DNA of 64,000 bases. Origin: Schistocerca nitens (Eukaryota > Arthropoda > Insecta > Orthoptera > Acrididae). The first letter of the stretch is position 1, and every line of letters begins with the position of its first letter. The DNA is taken from contig NC_064622.1 in the NCBI RefSeq assembly GCF_023898315.1, positions 358,403,234-358,467,233 of the forward strand, written 5' to 3'. Under the pieces are notes generated by a model, which had not been told where the DNA came from, made no database searches, and saw nothing but the letters and a program-made list of their open reading frames with translations. The position numbers were made by a program, and so were the translations under genes. Below are positions 1-13,387 of this stretch, piece after piece.

Positions 1-870
1 TTGAGAAAGTTTGGAGCGTTATGGACGAGCCTCTCCAAACAGTTCAGGATCTTGACGACCTTAGGCCCTAATTGGACAGAATCAGGAGGGCGTCCACCAA
101 CTCTGTTAATCAATACGTGATCATTTGCTTTTTTTTCAGAATGTGTGATATAGATCGGTGTATCATCGTGATACCTGTTCCTACATTATTTTAAAGCGTA
201 CGTGAATGGCAGTTCCTATTTTTACCGGTTGAAAACGCGCTTAACTCCTGAAAACAGCTGCGGGAGTTCCTCGATGAACTATTTTGAGGCTACTGGACTG
301 GGTATGATTCAAGAATATTTCCAGATCCACAGAAATGGCCACTACGGAGTCCAGACTCATATACGCCAAACAGCTCATTACGGAGAATAATCTCTGTGGT
401 TCAACGTTGGTACGAGACCCATGAAGAATTGCGCAAAAGTTTGAGGAGGCCTTGGTTGCATAACTCCTGAGATGATACAAAAGACGCCAAAGATGTCACA
501 GAGACACAGAACGACTTAATACATAGTTTTTTTTATGTCAGTCGCTCCAATATGCAATGTAATGTTGCAATGCAGGTGTACAGGTACGTCTTAGATACAC
601 TGTATTGTAGCACAGTAATCATGTTTAGCTTTCAGGTGTGAGTTAGTCTCATTGTCCATAATAATTATATTGAACACAATAGCTCTTCGAATTTACGGCT
701 ACCAATCTCAATTCACGCAAATGTCCCTTTCTGTACGCAGTAACATTATAGATGGCTACAGTCATGCCAGCTAAGTCTATATTTTTATCCACTCTGAAAC
801 AAATTATACTAGAGCTTCCCTTAGGAAATATTCAAGACCATTAATTTTGGTAGACTTTTGTGGTAGAATG
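1..870. other. Unannotated intergenic DNA
   Basis: I recognise no gene or complete repeat here. Short open frames near 202-480 overlap on both strands and show no family motif. The stretch around 420-520 is faintly reminiscent of the C-terminal end of an insect DDE transposase, but not enough to call. Confidence 0.5.
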
Positions 871-879
871 GGACCGACG

Positions 880-1022
880 CTTAACTACAATAAGGAGATT
901 CAAAACAGATTCAGGTTGGAGTAGCTACGCAGATATAATAAGGAGCAGAGACTTTCTAGTGTGGAGAGCAGCGCCAGACCAGTCTTCGGATTGATGACGA
1001 CAGCATCAGCAACAATAATAAT
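880..1022 (+). mobile_element. RTE-type LINE 3' end remnant
   Basis: The stretch matches by eye the end of the RTE-type LINEs elsewhere in this window: a gagcag.gactt..gtgtggagagc block, then a ccagtcttcggattgatgacgacag block and an acaataataata tail. In the better copies this corresponds to the final codons, the stop and the simple-repeat tail. It is heavily mutated, with no open frame, and no target duplication is visible. Confidence 0.6.
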
Positions 1023-1261
1023 ATGTGCCGAACAGGTGTGGAATCTCAAGTTGATATTGCAACACCGAAGTTCAAACCGCACAGTTGTAACTTTCGTAGG
1101 CTTCAAAAAGCTTACAACCCGATCATCCCGTTTAATTCACTCCATGGATACGGCGTGGATAACAAAACAAATAGGATGATGGTCTGTCCCTGCTCCTGTT
1201 AAACCCAAAAGTCGATAAGGTCATCAGACCTTAGAAGAAATAAATACTAGAAATAAGTATG

Positions 1262-1458
1262 GATACAAAAGATGAACGAATCAACACTAAGTGCTCTGCT
1301 TTTGCTGACGACATATCAGTAACTATCCGGACTCTTGAGAAAACAGCCACGCCATCGAAAAACGTCATGAGAGTACCTTAAAGACCGGATCTCTTTACGA
1401 AAAAACACAATACGTAAACCCCATGAGCCCAAACCTGGCATCACTTGCAGACATGTAT
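1262..1458 (+). pseudogene. LINE reverse transcriptase fragment, upstream half
   Basis: A frame here reads KCSAFADDISVTI, with the FADD box of non-LTR reverse transcriptases. A downstream frame then reads LYEKTQYVNP up to the edge of gypsy element A. It continues in the same frame on the far side of that element, at 14630-14752, if one copy of the 4-bp target duplication is removed. The two halves therefore look like one old LINE frame split by the gypsy insertion. A frameshift and a stop separate the FADD part from the later part, so it is dead. The family is uncertain; the downstream half resembles jockey/CR1-like proteins more than the RTE copies. Confidence 0.5.
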
Positions 1459-2210
1459 TGTAAGTAGGCTGTTTAGGTGTTTATGTTGGTAACGCCACGT
1501 AGCGCTCTGTATGAAAATCACTGACTGTGCTGTGTGCAGTCTGTGGCTGGTTGGCATTGTTGGAATATTCGCAATTGTAGCGTTGGGCATTTACATGTGA
1601 ACAGCGCATAGCGTTGTGCAGTTGGAGGTGAGTCGCCAGCAGTGGTGGATGTGGGGGCATAGATGCCAGAGTATTGAGAGCTGACGATATGGATGTGTGT
1701 CCGTCACAAAGAGGAAATTTGTAAGACTGGATATCATGAACGATGCCAGAGTATTGAGAGCTGACGATATGGATGTGTGTCCGTCACAAAGAGGAAATTT
1801 GTAAGACTGGATATCCTGAACTGATATACATATGATGACTTTTGAACATTATTAAGGTAAATATATTGTTTGTTCTCTATCAAAATCTTTCATTTGCTAA
1901 CTATGCCTATCAGTAAGTAGTTAGAATCTTTTATTTAGCTCGCAGTATTGGCACTCGCTGTATTGCAGTAGCTCGAGTAACGCAGATTTTTGTGAGGTAA
2001 GTGATACATGAAAGGTATAGGTTATTGCCAGTCAGGGCCATTCTTTTGTGGGGATTATTGAAAGTTAGATTGCATTGCTTTAAAAAAATATTGTGTTAGT
2101 TTAGTGATGATCAGAATAAGTAAAGAGAGAACTGTCTGAGTACGTTCAGTTTTACTCAGATGTCTTTTACTAGCACATTCATTCATAAATTTTTCTAAGG
2201 GATCGTTTCA
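1459..2210 (+). repeat. Element A 5' LTR
   Basis: The 752-bp LTR runs from TGTAAGTAGG to GGATCGTTTCA. Bases 1662-1741 and 1742-1821 are an almost perfect 80-bp tandem duplication that starts gatgccagagtattgagagc. The 3' LTR lacks the whole stretch between its first ~20 bp and 'tgtgtccgtc', including the first copy of this duplication, so the two LTRs are structurally different as well as diverged. Confidence 0.9.
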
Positions 2211-2212
2211 TA

Positions 2213-2232
2213 TGGCGACACTGCCAGGATAC
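2213..2232 (+). promoter_or_regulatory. Element A primer-binding site
   Basis: Two bases after the 5' LTR the sequence reads TGGCGACACTGCCAGGATAC. It starts with the TGG expected opposite a tRNA CCA end and resembles the complement of insect tRNA-Arg 3' ends as I recall them. The tRNA identity is inference; the position is diagnostic. The 280 bp from here to the gag start at 2512 is untranslated leader without other recognisable content. Confidence 0.7.
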
Positions 2233-2511
2233 CTAACTAGAATACTCTGATTTTTTCTTGTAGTTTGTGTAATTAGTGTAATTATTGTTTATTGCTAGCA
2301 TATAATTTTAGAGAGAATCTTCTTTGTAGTTATAGTTTCTCGTTGTTGTACTGTAAAACAGTTGCGGCACGCATGTAATTTTGCACAAAGTATTTCGCAG
2401 CCGCGCTTCCAATTAATTGGATATTATTTTCAGTGCTATTATAATGTGTTTTCTTATTTTACTCTTCAAATTGTGCTTTTCTGTGTTATCATGTGAAATA
2501 TTGAGACAATT

Positions 2512-4798
2512 ATGGCGTGTGAAAAACGTTATACTAGGCTCCAAAGTAAACAGAGAAATGGCAGTGAAGACAAGAGTAGTATGTTAGTGCCACCGTGTAA
2601 TGAATGAACAAATATTCAGAATAGTAATTTGGTAGTTGCGCATAGGGAAATGGACCAGGTAATAAATAATCGTGTAGACAGTGAAACAGCTAGTGAACAG
2701 GGTAGTATTGTCGATAGATCGGTCGGCAACAGCTCACCCCAGTAACCCGAAATGACAGGACACACTCTTGCAAATACCGTAGATTCAAGTTTTGCGTCCT
2801 CACCTTTTTCTCAGTTAAGTCAAGACACATTTTCTGCTTTTCAAAATGCGAATGCTGCCGATGCAAATGCACTGCCGATAGGCACTAAGGAACATGTTCC
2901 AGACACTAATACATTATTATTGCAATTAATGCAACAAATGAAACAAAATCAAAAGCAAATGGAACAAATTCAAAAATAATCACAGCAACAAATGGAACAA
3001 AATCAGAAACAAATTAAAGAAATACTTCAACAAACACTTGAAGGTTTAACTGATGAGTTACTTAAAATAGAATCAAAATGTCTGTAATGACATAAAAAAC
3101 AAATTTGTGAGCATTTTCAACCTATTTTTCGCGGCATGAAAATGCATTACAGAATCACAAAGCAGCCATAAAGGAACTGCAAACTATTGTTCATGAAAAT
3201 CACGACACCTTGCAAGCTAAAACTGACTCAGTTGCATCTACCGATTCGGTTACACAACTTGCAAAAACTCAGGAGAACTTAAAGGACACAGCAGATACAC
3301 TGAAACTTGGTTCCGAAAGACACACGGAGGAAATCAGTTCCTTATCAGAGAAAGTAGTCGAACTTTCGGATCAGCTAAATAATTTATCTACAAAGGTAGA
3401 TGATAATCTGAATTACACAAGACCGGTAGTCTTTACTGACACAGAAGAGTATGAACAAATTAGGAAATTCAAACAAAATCAGAATCAAGTTAATACACAA
3501 CACAAAACAGAAATCCGGGAAGTACAAGATCAGTTGGCACAAGTAATACAAGAATTACATATTTCAGAGGATACTCGCGCTCCAATACGGGAAGAGGGAC
3601 TTAGAAATACGGAAAAGCCACAAAATAATAACACAGGGAATTTCGGAAATTATGCAAGAAATTGGCAAGGTGCACCGAATTTTGAGATGGGACCGCCGAC
3701 ACGACGTAACAATGAACGATATGCGACTCGCCGACATATTGATTTTGACTATGAGCTGTTATTACTACAAGTAAATTCAAAACATTTAAGAATTCTGGCA
3801 ACGACATTCATCCACAAGCGTGGCTTCATCAATTCTCTCATTGTTTTCCTCCCAACTGGTCATTAGAGCATAGATTAGAATTTATGTGTGGCTACTTAGA
3901 GAATGAACCAGCTGTAGGAATGCGTTCGGTCATTCACGATTGTCACAATGAAGGAGAATTTTATCATGCCTTCCTCTTAGCATATTGGTCTCAAGCTACT
4001 CAAGATCGCGTAAAACATAGCATGATAATGATGAAGCACTTTGAACAATCTGAATTCTCCAGTCTTGTCAAATATTTTGAAGACATGTTGCACAACCTGT
4101 CAAACCCATACAGCCCCTCAGAACTCATCCACATTTGCTTAATCAAATTGCCTGAACATTTACGACATATTATTTTGGCAGGACGTTGCAAAGACGACAT
4201 AGAAGCTTTTCAGGGACTGTTACAAGAACTGGAAATTGACACTGACAATCGCGGGACGCGAAACCAGGAAAACAACAATTACAGGTCATGTCCATCACAA
4301 TTCCGTGACCACACAAAACAATAACTGGACACGACAAGGCTATTCTTACAATGCAAATCGTGACCAAAACAGACACCACCCATGTGACAACCGTTGGCAG
4401 AGTAATAATAATCACAGGGAAAGACCACCTCTCCGCTGTAATGACTATGGCAGAGACAATCAGGGACATAGACAATATGGGAACCAAAATAATTATTATC
4501 AAGGGAGATAGAATAACTTCAGACGCAACGGTCCACTGCGGGGCTACGACTCACGGAGAAGTTCTCCACCACGTGACCGACAAGAAAGAAATTACAGAAA
4601 CTACCGACATGATGACAGACGATATAATCATAACGATATACCTGAATTTCATCAGAACTAGCTGGATTCAAACAGGGCATGGCCCTCTCGACAATCTCCA
4701 AATCCCAATAACGATGCACGACAACGAAGAGACAGTAGACAATGACCCACACCGCTAGCAGCCGCACAACGTACTTATGAAGCTGACGATGTAGCTGC
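2512..4798 (+). pseudogene. Element A gag remnant
   Basis: This is the structural-protein gene of element A. The frame starts at ATG 2512 (MACEKRYTRLQSK), then meets in-frame TGA and TAA stops before ATG 2752. An N-terminal low-complexity part is followed by Gln/Lys-rich coiled-coil sequence (MEQIQK-type repeats, about 2930-3090, and a long coil at 3210-3600). A capsid-like core lies at 3884-4230 with the stretch LIKLPEHLRHIILAGRCKDD, shared nearly word for word with element B. The C-terminus (4230-4760) is rich in Asn, Arg and Ser, with no CCHC zinc knuckle that I can find. Several stops and frameshifts (for example near 2977, 3866 and 4324) make it nonfunctional. A LINE insertion at 4801 cuts it from pol. 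Confidence 0.8.
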
Positions 4799-4800
4799 CT

Positions 4801-6573
4801 TCTTGTTGTTGTGGTCTTCAGTCCTGAGACTGGTTTGATGCAGCTCTTCATGCTACTCTATCCTGCGCAAGTTTCTTCATCTCCCAGTATTTACTGCAAC
4901 CTACATCCTGCTGAATCTCTTGGTCTCCCTCCACGATTTTTACCCTCCACACTGCCCTCCAATACTAAATTGGTGATCCCTTGATGCCTCAGAACGTGTC
5001 CTACCAACCGATCCCTTCTTCCAGTCAAGTTGTGCCACAAACTTCTCTTCTCGCCAATCCTATTCAACACCTCCTCATTAGTTATGTTATCTACCCATCT
5101 AATCTTCAGCATTCTTCTGTAGCACCACATTTCGAAAGCTTCTATTCTCTTCTTGTCTAAACTATTTATCGTCCATGTTTCACTTCCATACATGGCTAGA
5201 CTCCATACAAATACTTTCAGAAACGACTTCCTGACATTTAAATCTATACTCGCTGTTAAAAAATTTCTCTTCTTCAGAAACGCTTTCCTTGCCATTGCCA
5301 GTCTACATTTTATATCCTCTCTACTTCCACCATCAGTTATTTTGCTCCCCAAATAGCAAAACTCCTTTACTACTTTAAGTGTCTCATTTCCTAATCTAAT
5401 ACCCTCAGCATCACCCGACTTAATTCGACTACATTCCATTGTCCTCGTTTTGCTTTTGTTGATGTTCATCTTATACCCTCCTTTCAAGACACTGTCCATT
5501 CCGTTCAACTGCTCTTCCAAGTCCTTTGCTGCCTCTGACAGAATTACAATGTCATCAGCGAACCTCAAAGTTTTTATTTCTTCTCCATGGATTTTAATAC
5601 CTACTCCGAATTTTTCTTTTGTTTCCTTCACTGCTTGCCCAATATACAGATTGAATAACATTGGGGAGAGGCTACAACCCTGTCTCACTCCCTTCCCAAC
5701 CACTGCTTCCCTTTCATGCCCCTCAACTCTTATAACTGCCATTTGATTTCTATACAAATTGTAAATAGCCTTTCACTCCCTGTATTTTACCCCTGCCACC
5801 TTCAGAATTTGAAAGAGAGTATTCCAGTCAACATTGTCAAAAGCTTTCTCTAAGTCTACAAATGCTAGAAACGTAGGTTCGCCTTCCCATAATCTATTTT
5901 CTAAGATAAGCCGTGGGGTCAGTATTGCCTCACGTGTTCAAATATTTCTACGGAATCCAAACTGATCTTCACCGAGGTCGGTTTCTATCAGTTTTTCCAT
6001 TCGTCTGTAAAGAATCGTGTTAGTATTTTGCAGCTGTGGCTTATTAAACTGATTTTTCGGTAATTTTCACATCTGTCAACACCTGCATTCTTTGGGATTG
6101 GAATTATTATATTCTTCTTGAAGTCTGAGGGTATTTCGCCTGTTTCATACATCTTGCTCACCAGATGGTAGAATTTTGTCAGGACTGGCTCTCCCAAGGC
6201 TGTCAGTAGTTCTAATGGAATGTTGTCTGCTCCCGGGGTCTTGTTTCGACTCAGGTCTTTCAGTGCTCAGTCAAACTCTTCACGCAATATCATATCTCCC
6301 ATTTCATCTTCGTCTACATCCTCTTCAATTTCCATAATATTGTCCTCAAGTACATCGCCCTTGTATAGACCCTCTATATACTTCTTCCACCTTTTTGCTT
6401 TCCCTTCCTTGCTTAGAACTGGGTTTCCATCTGAGCTCTTGATATTCATACAAGTGGTTCTCTTTTCTCCAAGGGTTTCTTTAATTTTCCTGTAGGCAGT
6501 ATCTATCTTACCCCTAGTGAGATAAGCCTCTACATCCTTACATTTATCCTCTAGCCATCCCTGCTTAGCCTTG
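4801..6573 (-). mobile_element. 5'-truncated RTE-type LINE in element A
   Basis: A non-LTR retrotransposon copy on the minus strand. Its 3' end reads caaaccagtctcaggactga and is followed by a short acaacaac tail at the 4801 side. Its 5' side ends inside the endonuclease-RT linker (KAKQGWLEDKCKDVEAYL region near 6560). The reverse transcriptase is broken at about 6000 and 5770, but 4891-5757 is an open 288-codon stretch covering GVRQGCSLSPMLFNLYI, the catalytic LRFADDIVIL box (FADD) and the conserved C-terminal domain (YLGSKI, GSETWTI, FEMWCYRRMLKI). No clean target duplication is visible. It belongs to the same subfamily as the copies at 23789-24318 and 60000-60360, judged by wording and tail. 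Confidence 0.88.
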
Positions 6574-6585
6574 GCTATTAATTAC

Positions 6586-7344
6586 GTAAAAATGGAAGGC
6601 ATTAAGGACATCTTACTCCAGGAACACGACGTAAAACATAACAACATTGCATATCCTGAAATTCACATTACAGTAAATGACGTAAAATTTACGGCAGTAC
6701 TTGACTCTGGCAGTCCCATTTCAGTAATTAGTGAAACAGCTTTTAGCAAATGGAACAAATCGAACGATTGCCCCACACTTCCTTTACGTAACATTAAATT
6801 ACAAGGTGCAATTTTTGGAAAAAGTGTAGATGTACGCCAACAAACTAACTTAGATTTCTTTTGTCAAAGCCACAGATTAACTATGAACTTTCTTTCCTTT
6901 CCATTATTGTCGACAGAAATTATATTGGGAGTAGACTTTTTGAGTGAATAAAAAGCAATCTTAAACTTTCACGAACCTGAAATAAATTTAGAGAAAGAAG
7001 GTAAGTCATTAGCTTTGAAATTTGAAGATTGGCTCTCAAACCATGATGAGGAAATTAATCGGCTGTACCTCTTGTTAGACAGCAGTTCAGAACTTTCGAC
7101 GGAACTTGACACTAACAATCACTCTGCAAGTATTGACATGGATGTCATCGACGGCGTATTTAATACTAATGAGTTAATTCAATTCAAACAATTGAGAATT
7201 GTAATGACACTGATAGGCAGGACTTTTATGAGATTTTACAAGCACATTCCACAGTTTTTACTCATAAAACAGGAACAGTCAAGGGATTTCAATAGCAATT
7301 TCGTGTACGTGAGCATACTAAATTTTGTGTTAGACCATACGTAA
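6586..7344 (+). pseudogene. Element A retropepsin and linker
   Basis: The aspartic protease of the element A polyprotein. The active-site motif VLDSGSPISVIS (Asp-Ser-Gly) is near 6700 and the flap-end motif IILGVDFL is at about 6925, followed at once by an in-frame TAA (6949-6951). After the stop the frame continues as protease-RT linker to 7344. The first residues (NYVKMEGI) resume element A immediately after the LINE insertion; the matching position in element B reads NYVNFVGL. The active-site motif survives, but the stop and the separation from gag make it dead. Confidence 0.82.
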
Positions 7345-8120
7345 TTCCGGCACATTATAAAGGCCGTGTTAGAACAGAAATACAATCTATGCTTGACAAG
7401 GGCATTATTGGGCCTGCAGTAAGCTCATACAACAATCCATTACATGTTTTTGAAAAGAAAAATGGATCTATCAGGCTTGTCTTAGATTCGAGACAAATCA
7501 ATACCATCATCATTCCTGAAACACACAGGCCGCAAACGTTGGAAGAACTTCTTCAAAATTTTAATGGTGTAAAAGTATTGTCTTCTATTGATCTCAGATC
7601 CAGCTTTTATCAGATCGAACTTCATCCAGAATTTAGAAAATACGCAGCTTTTCTTTATTTCGGCGTTCGTTATCAATTTCGGAAACTTCCTTTTGGTTTG
7701 AACATTTCTTCAGCAGCATTCATTCGTGGGCTAAATTCCATATTACCTGAGTTCTTAAAACTTCACATCACCTTATATGTGAACGATATTCTAACAGCAG
7801 AAGCCTCATGGGAACAACATAACCGCATCCTCAACAGTGTGTTACGTATTTTTGCAGAATCTGGAATTACAGTTAACTTGGAAACGCCTGAATTCGGTAG
7901 GACAAAGGAGAAGAATTTTGGGACACATTATTTCTTCTGAAGGCATTCAGTCAGATCCTGAAAAGTTAGAAGCAATCAGAGCCATTCCAGTTCCATACAC
8001 AAAAATACAAGTCCTCAGTTTTCTAGGTCTCATAAATTTTTACCGTCGGTTTCTGAAAATGCAAATTCTAGTTACACCAAAAATTTGTTCTCTCACTGGA
8101 AAAAATATTGCTTGGAACTG
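7345..8120 (+). pseudogene. Element A reverse transcriptase, YVND variant
   Basis: Reverse transcriptase domain of Ty3/gypsy type. Visible blocks in order: NNPLHVFEKKNGSIRLVLDS, SSIDLRSSFYQIEL (first catalytic Asp), KLPFGLNISSAAF, then LYVNDIL where the catalytic YVDD box is expected; element B has TYVDDIL at this place. The single Asp-to-Asn change removes one of the paired metal-binding aspartates. A frameshift near 7910 moves the frame; the GHI and FLGLINFYRRFL blocks continue in another frame to 8120. Confidence 0.85.
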
Positions 8121-8640
8121 AGACGAAAAGGCACAGTTGGAATTTAATTCTCTGAAAGAAGCACTACTTAACGCGCCAATACTAGATCATCCAGATCTGT
8201 GACAAGATTTCTGCCTTAGCACGGATCTTTCTGAAGTCGGTCTTGGTGCCCATTTATTTCAAGAAGCCATAGAATATGACACTACTGTTCAGAAAACCAT
8301 TGCTTTTGCTAACCGCATGCTCACAAAATCTGAAAAAAATATTCCGTTACTGAATTAGAAGCTTCAGCTATCGTTTGGGCATTTAACAAATTCCGTTTGT
8401 TTCTTTCTAGGAAACACGTAAAAGTTTACAGTGATCATCATGCATCGCAATTTCTTATGCCTTCAAAATTAAATCATTACAGGTTCAAACGTTAGGCATT
8501 GTTTTTTCAAGAATTCCACTTCACAATAGTCTACATCCCCGGCAAGGAAAACATTGTTGTGGACGCACTATCACGTGCACCGGCTGGGCTTGAGAAAAGT
8601 AACACATAAGGCAACCTCGAAAAAAATTTCAGTATTCTTT
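8121..8640 (+). pseudogene. Element A RNase H remnant
   Basis: Degenerate RNase H of the polyprotein. By comparison with element B the landmarks are a DLCLSTDL-like block (about 8200), a LFQEAIEYD block (8255), a KTIAFANRMLTKSEK block (8295) and the IPGKENIVVDALSRAP block (about 8540-8585). Stops interrupt it repeatedly and the frame changes at least twice. Confidence 0.7.
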
Positions 8641-8689
8641 ACATTCAGAATGTCGCCTTTGAAAACTTCATCAGCACATCTTTAAAGGA

Positions 8690-9878
8690 CATTGCTCATG
8701 AACAAGATAAAGATCCGATTTGGAAAGACATCAAAAGTAAATGGCATGAAAAGACACACAGACAGATTCGGCATTATTATCTGGTTAGAAACAACATACT
8801 CTTCAAACGCTGCACTGTTGATGACAAGCTATGGGTACTTTGCATTCCTAACTATTTTGTCAATAAGCTCATTTGGTACATTCATTTCAGCTACGTACAT
8901 TTTGGTCCACGAAAATGTTATCATATTCTTCGGACGACTTGTTATTTTAACAATGTGGAAAAGAGAGTTCCAAGTGTCTTGTCTATTCGTAAACTTAGTC
9001 AAAAGGCTAAACCATCTACTATATCACATCGTACTCCGTTGTTTCCTATCTTGTCTTCTAAATTAAAAAGAATTTGCTGCTGTTGATCTCTTGGGACCCT
9101 TTGTCAAAACATCGAATCGAATGGATTTTCGTGCATTCTAGTCGCTGTTGAATTTGTTTCTTTCACACCGTTACGTAAAGCCAATGGACGCTCTGTACGC
9201 AACGCCTTTGTTAAAAATTTCTTACATGAAGTTGGACACGTTAGTAAAATTAGTAAAGTCATTTCAGATAATGGTCTGCAATTCAGATCTGCTGTTTGGT
9301 CACGCATGCTTCGGAATCGTAAAATCAAACCTTTTTTTTATTTCATTGTACTCACCACATTGTAACCCGTCTGAAAGGATTATGAAAAAATCAATAAGTT
9401 TTGCAGACTTTATTGGCACACAAAGTATCTGTTTTGGGACAGATATTTACATTTATTTCAAAACGTGCTGAATGAAATGCCTCCTGACTCCACTGCTTTA
9501 CCACCTATTCTTGTACTTAAGAATGAAGAACCACCGAACAGAATCAGTGAGCTTGTACCTTTTCCGAATACACGTAAATTTCGACACAAAGTCATAATTG
9601 ATTTGGTTATTAAAAATATAAATTCTACTGCAAACAAAAGGAGAAACGTACATGGTAAAGTAAATGCAAAGAAACTATATATTGGTCAGAAAGTTCTCAT
9701 TAAAGCTCATTCATTGTCACATAAGAAGAAACACTTGAATCACAATTTCGTTCTGATTTACAATGGACCTTACAGAATCCGACTTATACCACATGATAAT
9801 TGCGTTGAAGTTGAAACTCTGCGTACTAGGAAGAGTAAAGGTTTACACCACATTTCACACATAAAATTGTTTATTTAG
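8690..9878 (+). pseudogene. Element A integrase remnant
   Basis: Integrase at the end of pol. The N-terminal part (8692-9066) is shifted out of frame. The core shows AAVDLLGPFV (about 9070), VISDNGLQFRSAV in a shifted frame (9258-9300) and HCNPSERIMKK (about 9360), so the third catalytic residue Glu is kept where element B has Gly. The last frame, 9465-9878, is an open C-terminal domain with the LRTRKSKGLHHISHIKLF ending shared with element B. No chromodomain is visible. Confidence 0.8.
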
Positions 9879-12800
9879 AGATAATCTGCTTTTTAACTTA
9901 GTCTTTGCCACACAATTTTTCACTACACGTTACTAGTATGCTTTGTCACACGTAGAAACTGTTAACATGCAACAATGTCTTGAAGTCAACTATCCAGGCA
10001 AGAACCTAGGGAACTTATTTAGACAGTAATTATGAATGCATTTTTGTAGTGAACAGACGACATAGTGTTATTGTATGTACATTCTTGCTTGTTCGTTGCA
10101 CGATTACATAAGGCATACATATTTCGAACATATACTGCTAATGAGATTTTAATGCAACATTTTGGTTTACTTGAAAAGACATTCTGGATTTAAAGTAATT
10201 TCTGAGAGATAACAGATAACACAGTGGTTAGTTTATTTGACAGCTACACAATTATATCACACTATTAATGAGTAATGCAATTTACATTATTGACTTTTGC
10301 GCTGTATCTGTTTTATATCTGCACAGTTTTTCTGTATTATTCGGGAAAGTAAAACATGTTTTAGTAGTACCTTTTGTGGTACAGCTATAATGAGATAGGT
10401 ATTTTTCGTTACACAACAATACGTTGTAGTACAGTACTTTCTTGGTCACGGTAATGTACGTAATAACTACAATATCGATACGCATAGCATTTCACTTATT
10501 TGTTGATGACGAGGTAAGTACATTGACTTTTGCAGAACTTTGCTTACGGAGGACGATAATTACGACACTTGGCACATTTTTACTGTTAAGACAGAAATTA
10601 TCCTACAGCAAAACGCACAGTTTAGCGCTACAGGACACGCATTTGGGTGATTAATTTTTGTATTTAAAACATTTTTAAAGGTTTTTGAATTACAAAGACG
10701 CAAAGAAGGTTTTCAGTGATACATTTCATTCCATTGCTCTAATCTGTAACACCTGAGGGTATAATTACATTAATCTTCAGGGGATACACGCCTACTTCGT
10801 GTACCATGTGTTTGGCAAGCACAAGGAGCCCTAGCTAATATGATATCTGCTTATACAACTTTACACATTGGTACCATATTTCTCTAAGACAGAATTACAC
10901 AGCTATCTGATCATTTAAGAGAGACAAACATTTTTTTTTACTATGTCAGTGAATTCACACTTACGAAATTGTATTTTGTCTGTACTTTGTGAACTCTTCA
11001 TATTTTTTGGAACCATTGTGATACTATGAGAGCTTTTAATGATGTATTTGGTAAGGGATCATGATTTTTGAACAACGTTTGAGGTAGATGATTTTACTGA
11101 AACGAGCAGAGGATATTTTAAAGGTTTTGAGATTATTGGAGGAAGTTACGACAATCCTGAGATGTGATTGATGTGCTATCATGATATTATTTGACAACAA
11201 TGTGCATTATGCTGTTGAGGTATGTTTATGATCAATAAGCTGATGCTATATGAGGAATTTAATTATTCTATGTATTTATTATGATGAAATATTGAACAAA
11301 TGTCAACAAATATGTGTATGTGTAATAAGGTAAGGAATAATGAGTAGTGGTTAGGGACTCTGGTTTGTGACAAAGGATGTTGGAAACCAAGAATCGTACT
11401 TTAAGAGTTATGAAATGTGTGTACATGCATGAATATATCACAACACTGCTATTCATGAGATTTCATTTCTACACATTTCTACTGTAATTTTTCAGCCTGT
11501 GAATTTTTTTTATTTTATATGAGATTGCCATTGCAGCGGAAACCGCTCTCTTAAATATTTTAGTAAGGAAGGTAAGTGACCTTGATTTAGCGTGCTGTAG
11601 GCACCCAGCCGTGAGACAGTCACCTTGAAAAAAGCCGTGTCTTTCAGAGGCACAACGAAAAAAAAGGAGAGGCCCCTTATTGACATTTCTTTGTAGAAAA
11701 CATCACAGATACGACATGCTCATACTTGAAGACATATGATTACACTTTGTGGCTCGTAATTTCTGATATTTTCTGAAATTCCATATGGCTAGTGAATTAT
11801 GTTTTATGCCTTGCTTTATGTACATATTTGCTTTTTTTAATATCTAGTTTCTAGCTGCACTGCAGCATTGGTTAAAATGAAATTTAATAGATGTACTAAT
11901 AGAAATGTTTCCTGTCTACAGACCTAGTAAATAATAATTTTATGATCTACTTTCTTAAGAAAGACATTTCCCTTCACAGGAATTTTCAACGACATGGTAA
12001 CTTGTTTGGTAGAGTAACTTATCGTGCTGCATCATTCTACTGTTAAGATGTGACATAGGTATTAGACATTTCATATCTTTACTGTAATATTTTTTCTGCT
12101 TGAGCTTTATCACGTTTAGGTGTAAGTTATGACATTTACCAGTCATAGTTCTATTGAATTTTATGTTGTATTAAGCCAGTTTTACTACTGATTTATCTTT
12201 CTTGTTGCTGTAAATTGGCTCATATTAGTTGTAGTGTTGCATTTGCTTTGCTAATTTAGATATACTGCTGCTTGCTTTGCCAGTTTGCATTTTTTTGTCA
12301 TTGTTGATTGTGTTAATTGTTTTGTGCTGCTGCATTGCCTCGTTCTCTAGTATATATATCTGAGCTCAATAGATTTAAGTTAGCTTAAGAGGGGGTAGGC
12401 AATATAAGAGAATGAGCTGTGATAAATTGGAAGAAATGCATTGAGAAGCTATAAGAAAAAGGTTTGGGCAAAAAAGTAGTGTACACTGAAGAAAAATTAT
12501 TTTGAAAGAGGATATGAACAAAAAAGTAGGGCTTAGGGACAACACGTATAGGTAGGACTTTTTGGGAATAATGATGAACTAAGGGAGATCTCCAAGAAGT
12601 AAAGAAACTTTTGTTTGAAAATCAAATACGATAAATAGTGCAGTACCAAATGTCATACTGAAAACAAACCCTGTCCTTTCCTTTTGTGTTACTCTGCTAT
12701 GTGTTTGTGTACCCTTGTGTTCTTCCTGTCTTTATGTGTTTATCTGATAAAAGTTATGTTGGTGAATTTTTTTAATACTCAGCTACATTCACTATGATGA

Positions 12801-13387
12801 GGAATACTGTTATCCTCAAATATAATTTGCATTAATAATGTTATTTGCTTTGTAAAGATGTTTAGACAGTATTTATTCTGTTCTGTTTTAATGGTCATAT
12901 CTGAAGTTAATGTTCCGAAAGCTCTTCTCATTTTTTTAAATTTATTTCCTTACGTCATAGTTCCTGTAACACTGATATATATGTTTATTTCTATTCTTTT
13001 GTAAAGCCTGTATTACTACAGATGTTATCTGTATTATTATGTTCTTTAATGATGTTTTCTGTACCTTTTAACTGTATTCTCATGTCGTAAATTTGTAATT
13101 GTATAGACACCAGTTCTTCAAATTAAGTTTCATTTCAGTGCACATGTTTCTGTTGGTCATAGTACATGCACAATATGTGAGAAGTTGAAAAAAAGTGAGA
13201 CTGTTAGTGCTCGCATGTGTGTTCATAATTCAGGAAGGGACTGGTTAACAGCACTGCTGGTTCTAAGGACATTTCAAAAAAATTTTGTGAGTGCACAAGT
13301 GGTGGTTTATGACTTGCTATATTATCCGCAAGACTCTTCAATGGTGATTGTGTACCCGCACAGTTGCAACAGATGGCTGCTGGCCAT

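Noticed and set aside
202..520. C-terminal end of a DDE transposase (PEMIQK-like reading near 450)
   Set aside because: Only a vague resemblance over a few residues and in changing frames.
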